From assembly GCA_900554835.1 (NCBI GenBank), contig USJD01000163.1:1-8125 (forward strand): a stretch of DNA of 8,125 nt, read 5' to 3'. Below the pieces are notes generated by a model. It saw only the letters and a program-made list of their open reading frames with translations, made no database searches and had not been told where the DNA came from. This DNA is from an uncultured Prevotella sp. GTDB lineage: Bacteria; Bacteroidota; Bacteroidia; Bacteroidales; Bacteroidaceae. Below are positions 6,271-8,125 of this stretch, piece by piece; positions within the stretch are counted from its first letter, which is position 1, and each line of letters begins with the position of its first letter. The translations under genes were made by a program, and so were the position numbers.

Positions 6271-7713
6271 ATGAAAGCAGATTTAATAATCGGACGAGAT
6301 AAAGAAAAGGCAGAGCTTCAACGTTGTATAGACTCAGATCGCTCTGAACTTGTTATCGTTTATGGTAGAAGACGTGTCGGCAAGACTTATCTAGTAGATG
6401 AATTCTTTGGTCGGAAGTACGACTTCACTTTCGTTGGAGGACACAATCTCCCCCAACGCACCCAATTGCGCAGTTTTGCCAAAGCATTAAAACAAGCCAT
6501 GGGCGAGACATCAGCTCGCAAATTATCAGATTGGTTTGATGCCTTTGATGTTTTGGAAGAATATCTGTCATCCTTGCCAGAAGACCGCAAAAAGATAATC
6601 TTTGTAGACGAAATGCCTTGGATAGATTCCTTGCGTTCCGACTTCACCCCAGCATTTGAAAACTTTTGGAATGGATGGGCAGCCCGTCGTCGCGATATAG
6701 TTTTCATCGCTAGCGGTTCTGCCACATCATGGATGGTAGACAAGCTCATAGAAAACCAAGGAGGTCTGCATGCTCGCATCACTTGCCAGATATATTTACG
6801 CCCATTTACTTTGTATGAGACAGAACTATACCTAAAATCGCGGGGATGCTCTTGGGATCGCTTCCAAATAGCCCAATGCTATATGTTCTTTGGAGGCATT
6901 CCTTTTTATCTGAGTTTAATAGATCCAAGTCTTAGCCTTGTACAGAATGTTGATGCCCTGTGCTTTAACAAGGGAGGGGCACTAAGACAAGAATTTGACG
7001 AATTATATGGAGCCTTATTTACTCATGCAGGCAATTACATCAAGGTGGTCAGGCTCTTGGCTAATCATAAAGGCGGCATGACAAATGCAGAAATTGCTAA
7101 AGCAGCCGAACTGGACGGAAAGAAGTTGTGTCAGATATTAAAGAATCTGGAGAGATGTGACTTCATCATGAAGTTCAGATATTATGGCAAGAAGACGCAA
7201 AACCGCCTATATAAGTTGACTGACTTTTATACCTTATTTTATTTAAAGTATATAGAGCCCAATATCGACTCCTTTGATGAGCAATGGTGGAGCAAGCATT
7301 ATCTCTCTCACAGTGTTGAGGCATGGCAAGGTTTAACTTTCGAATTACTCTGTTTGTTCCATATCAACCAAATACGCAAGGCATTGAATATTGGTGGCGT
7401 GGCTAGCGAGGCTTACATTTGGTTTGACAAGGCTGACAAAACCAAGAATCAGAGAGGAGCCCAAATAGATCTCATCATAGAGCGTGCCGACCGAGTCATC
7501 AACCTCTGCGAGATGAAATTTAGTCAAACCCAATACAAAATTTCAGCAGATTATGAGATAAAGCTGCGCAATAGGATGGAATTATTCAGAGACCGAACCC
7601 ATTGCACAAAATCATTGGTAAATACCTTTGTCACAACATTTGGTGTTGCCAATGGCATCCATTCAAGTATAGTAAACAGCGAAGTCACACTAGACAATCT
7701 CTTTCAAGAATGA
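6271..7713 (+). CDS. AAA/STAND-like ATPase (ATPase_2 fold) with DUF234 nuclease-like C-terminus
   Basis: 480 residues from the ATG at 6271. I chose this start because family members begin with a sequence like MKADLIIGRDKE, because a -7 element lies just upstream, and because the longer reading from GTG 6196 would encode the inverted repeat. Residues 7-215 form a P-loop ATPase: Walker A GRRRVGKT (32-39), Walker B IIFVDE (109-114), and a sensor-like strand IASGSATSW (146-154). Residues 262-312 form a winged helix (MTNAEIAKAAELDGKKLCQILK). Residues 320-480 match the DUF234 region and carry a PD-(D/E)XK-like set: E358 (LTFELL), D400 (AQIDLII) and E414-x-K416 (CEMKF). The family is common in archaea and Bacteroidetes; its cellular role is not established, with DNA-linked or defence roles suspected. 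There is no signal peptide or membrane segment, so it is cytosolic. It appears monocistronic and unrelated to the xylan genes. Its base composition is visibly more AT-rich than the esterase gene, which may point to separate acquisition. Confidence 0.88.
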   Translation: MKADLIIGRDKEKAELQRCIDSDRSELVIVYGRRRVGKTYLVDEFFGRKYDFTFVGGHNLPQRTQLRSFAKALKQAMGETSARKLSDWFDAFDVLEEYLSSLPEDRKKIIFVDEMPWIDSLRSDFTPAFENFWNGWAARRRDIVFIASGSATSWMVDKLIENQGGLHARITCQIYLRPFTLYETELYLKSRGCSWDRFQIAQCYMFFGGIPFYLSLIDPSLSLVQNVDALCFNKGGALRQEFDELYGALFTHAGNYIKVVRLLANHKGGMTNAEIAKAAELDGKKLCQILKNLERCDFIMKFRYYGKKTQNRLYKLTDFYTLFYLKYIEPNIDSFDEQWWSKHYLSHSVEAWQGLTFELLCLFHINQIRKALNIGGVASEAYIWFDKADKTKNQRGAQIDLIIERADRVINLCEMKFSQTQYKISADYEIKLRNRMELFRDRTHCTKSLVNTFVTTFGVANGIHSSIVNSEVTLDNLFQE

Positions 7714-7782
7714 CACATAATTGTCAACCTTCACCAGGAATAAGACTCTAGGTAGTAAACTAAATATAGGAAACTACATTTA
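7714..7782. other. Short gap after the ATPase gene, no terminator seen
   Basis: No stem-loop with a T run follows the stop codon. The stretch at about 7761-7782 loosely resembles a sixth, decayed unit of the tandem array that follows (shared TACATTTAC and GGAA-like parts), but this is too weak to call. Confidence 0.3.
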
Positions 7783-7892
7783 CTACGTCCGGACGTAACT
7801 TTTGCTGCGTCGGGACGTAGCAAATGCTACATCGGGACGCATTTTTTACTGCATCAGGATGTATCTTTTACTGCATCAGAACGTAATTTTCC
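7783..7892. repeat. Second array of five 22-bp tandem palindromic units
   Basis: Units start at 7783, 7805, 7827, 7849 and 7871, each 22 bp and each beginning CTRCRTC, followed by GGAC/GGAT-type bases and a T-rich tail. The first contains the perfect 14-bp palindrome TACGTCCGGACGTA. The second can pair TGCGTC with GACGTA, and the fourth TGCATC with GATGTA: a G-C pair in the second is replaced by an A-T pair in the fourth, so pairing is kept. The third and fifth units have two mismatches each. There are no unique spacers. Period, copy number and dyad design equal those of the array at 774-883, but the sequence is unrelated. It lies 69 bp after the ATPase gene and might also hinder read-through. 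Confidence 0.88.
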
Positions 7893-8037
7893 TCCCTTTT
7901 TCGCCAGTAAAATTCCAAAAAAACGATAGAAAAAGACTCGTATTAAACCGAAAAAACAACTTTTTGCTCAATATCTTCTTAGTTTTCGCCCAAAAATCCC
8001 TCAAAAACACCGATATTTTGCTGATTTTATGCCAAAA
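7893..8037. other. AT-rich intergenic DNA, no gene seen
   Basis: This stretch is low in complexity (runs of A and T) and has no protein-like reading frame. An open frame of 80 codons running from the array through here has no recognisable family, no start signal, and a composition that follows the repeats. Confidence 0.5.
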
Positions 8038-8088
8038 GTGGTAATAGGTGGCAATAAGGTGACAATAAAAACGCCCCTTATTGCCACC
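8038..8088. repeat. Direct repeats nested in a 13-bp perfect inverted repeat
   Basis: Three head-to-tail copies of a 10-11 base motif (GTGGTAATAG, GTGGCAATAAG, GTGACAATAAA) occupy 8038-8069. The second forms a perfect 13-bp inverted repeat (GGTGGCAATAAGG at 8047-8059 with 8076-8088) around a 16-base centre. No T run follows on the plus strand. It may be an operator or leader structure for a gene beyond the window, or a repeat element. Confidence 0.7.
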
Positions 8089-8125
8089 CGTTATCCTCTA
8101 ATAATCAAAGAGTTAAGTATAAGTG

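Noticed and set aside
7802..8044. 80-codon open frame at the right end
   Set aside because: It is read through the tandem array and low-complexity DNA and has no recognisable protein features.

Overview
The window looks like chromosomal DNA of a gut Bacteroidales bacterium, most likely a Prevotella/Segatella (S. copri-like) genome. The clues are the gene content (an HU-like protein with an extra C-terminal domain, multimodular xylan enzymes, the tail of a SusD gene), promoters of the Bacteroidetes type (TAnnTTTG at -7, TTTG near -33), weak or absent Shine-Dalgarno sequences and AT-rich intergenic DNA. The species is inferred from style, not proven.

Layout, left to right. (1) 82-687, minus: an HU/IHF-type DNA-binding protein with a C-terminal winged-helix-like extension. 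(2) 688-1021: intergenic DNA with the HU promoter and an array of five 22-bp palindromic units at 774-883. (3) 1022-3538, minus: a secreted GH43-CBM6-GH8 enzyme for xylan/arabinoxylan oligosaccharides. (4) 3539-4029: a divergent intergenic region holding, on the minus strand, a strong intrinsic terminator just before the GH gene, the last 11 codons of a lost SusD gene, and good minus-strand promoter sequences; a possible plus-strand promoter serves the next gene. (5) 4030-5940, plus: a secreted CE6-CBM48-CE1 double esterase (acetyl plus feruloyl type), closed by an intrinsic terminator at 5961-5996. (6) 6163-6221: a perfect 24-bp inverted repeat against the promoter of (7) 6271-7713, plus: an AAA/STAND-like ATPase with a C-terminal DUF234 domain carrying a PD-(D/E)XK nuclease-like motif. 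(8) 7714-8125: no gene; a second array of five 22-bp palindromic units at 7783-7892, and a repeat/hairpin cluster at 8038-8088.

The two central genes fit one job. The esterases would strip acetyl and feruloyl groups from arabinoxylan, and the GH43 and GH8 modules would trim the exposed xylo-oligosaccharides. The SusD tail upstream of the GH gene indicates that a SusC/SusD transport pair once sat there, so this is probably an eroded or rearranged xylan utilisation locus whose enzymes remain while the transporter is gone from this spot.

The points most worth a second look are the SusD deletion scar, the two tandem arrays that share period (22 bp), copy number (five) and palindromic design but not sequence, and the long perfect inverted repeat over the ATPase promoter.
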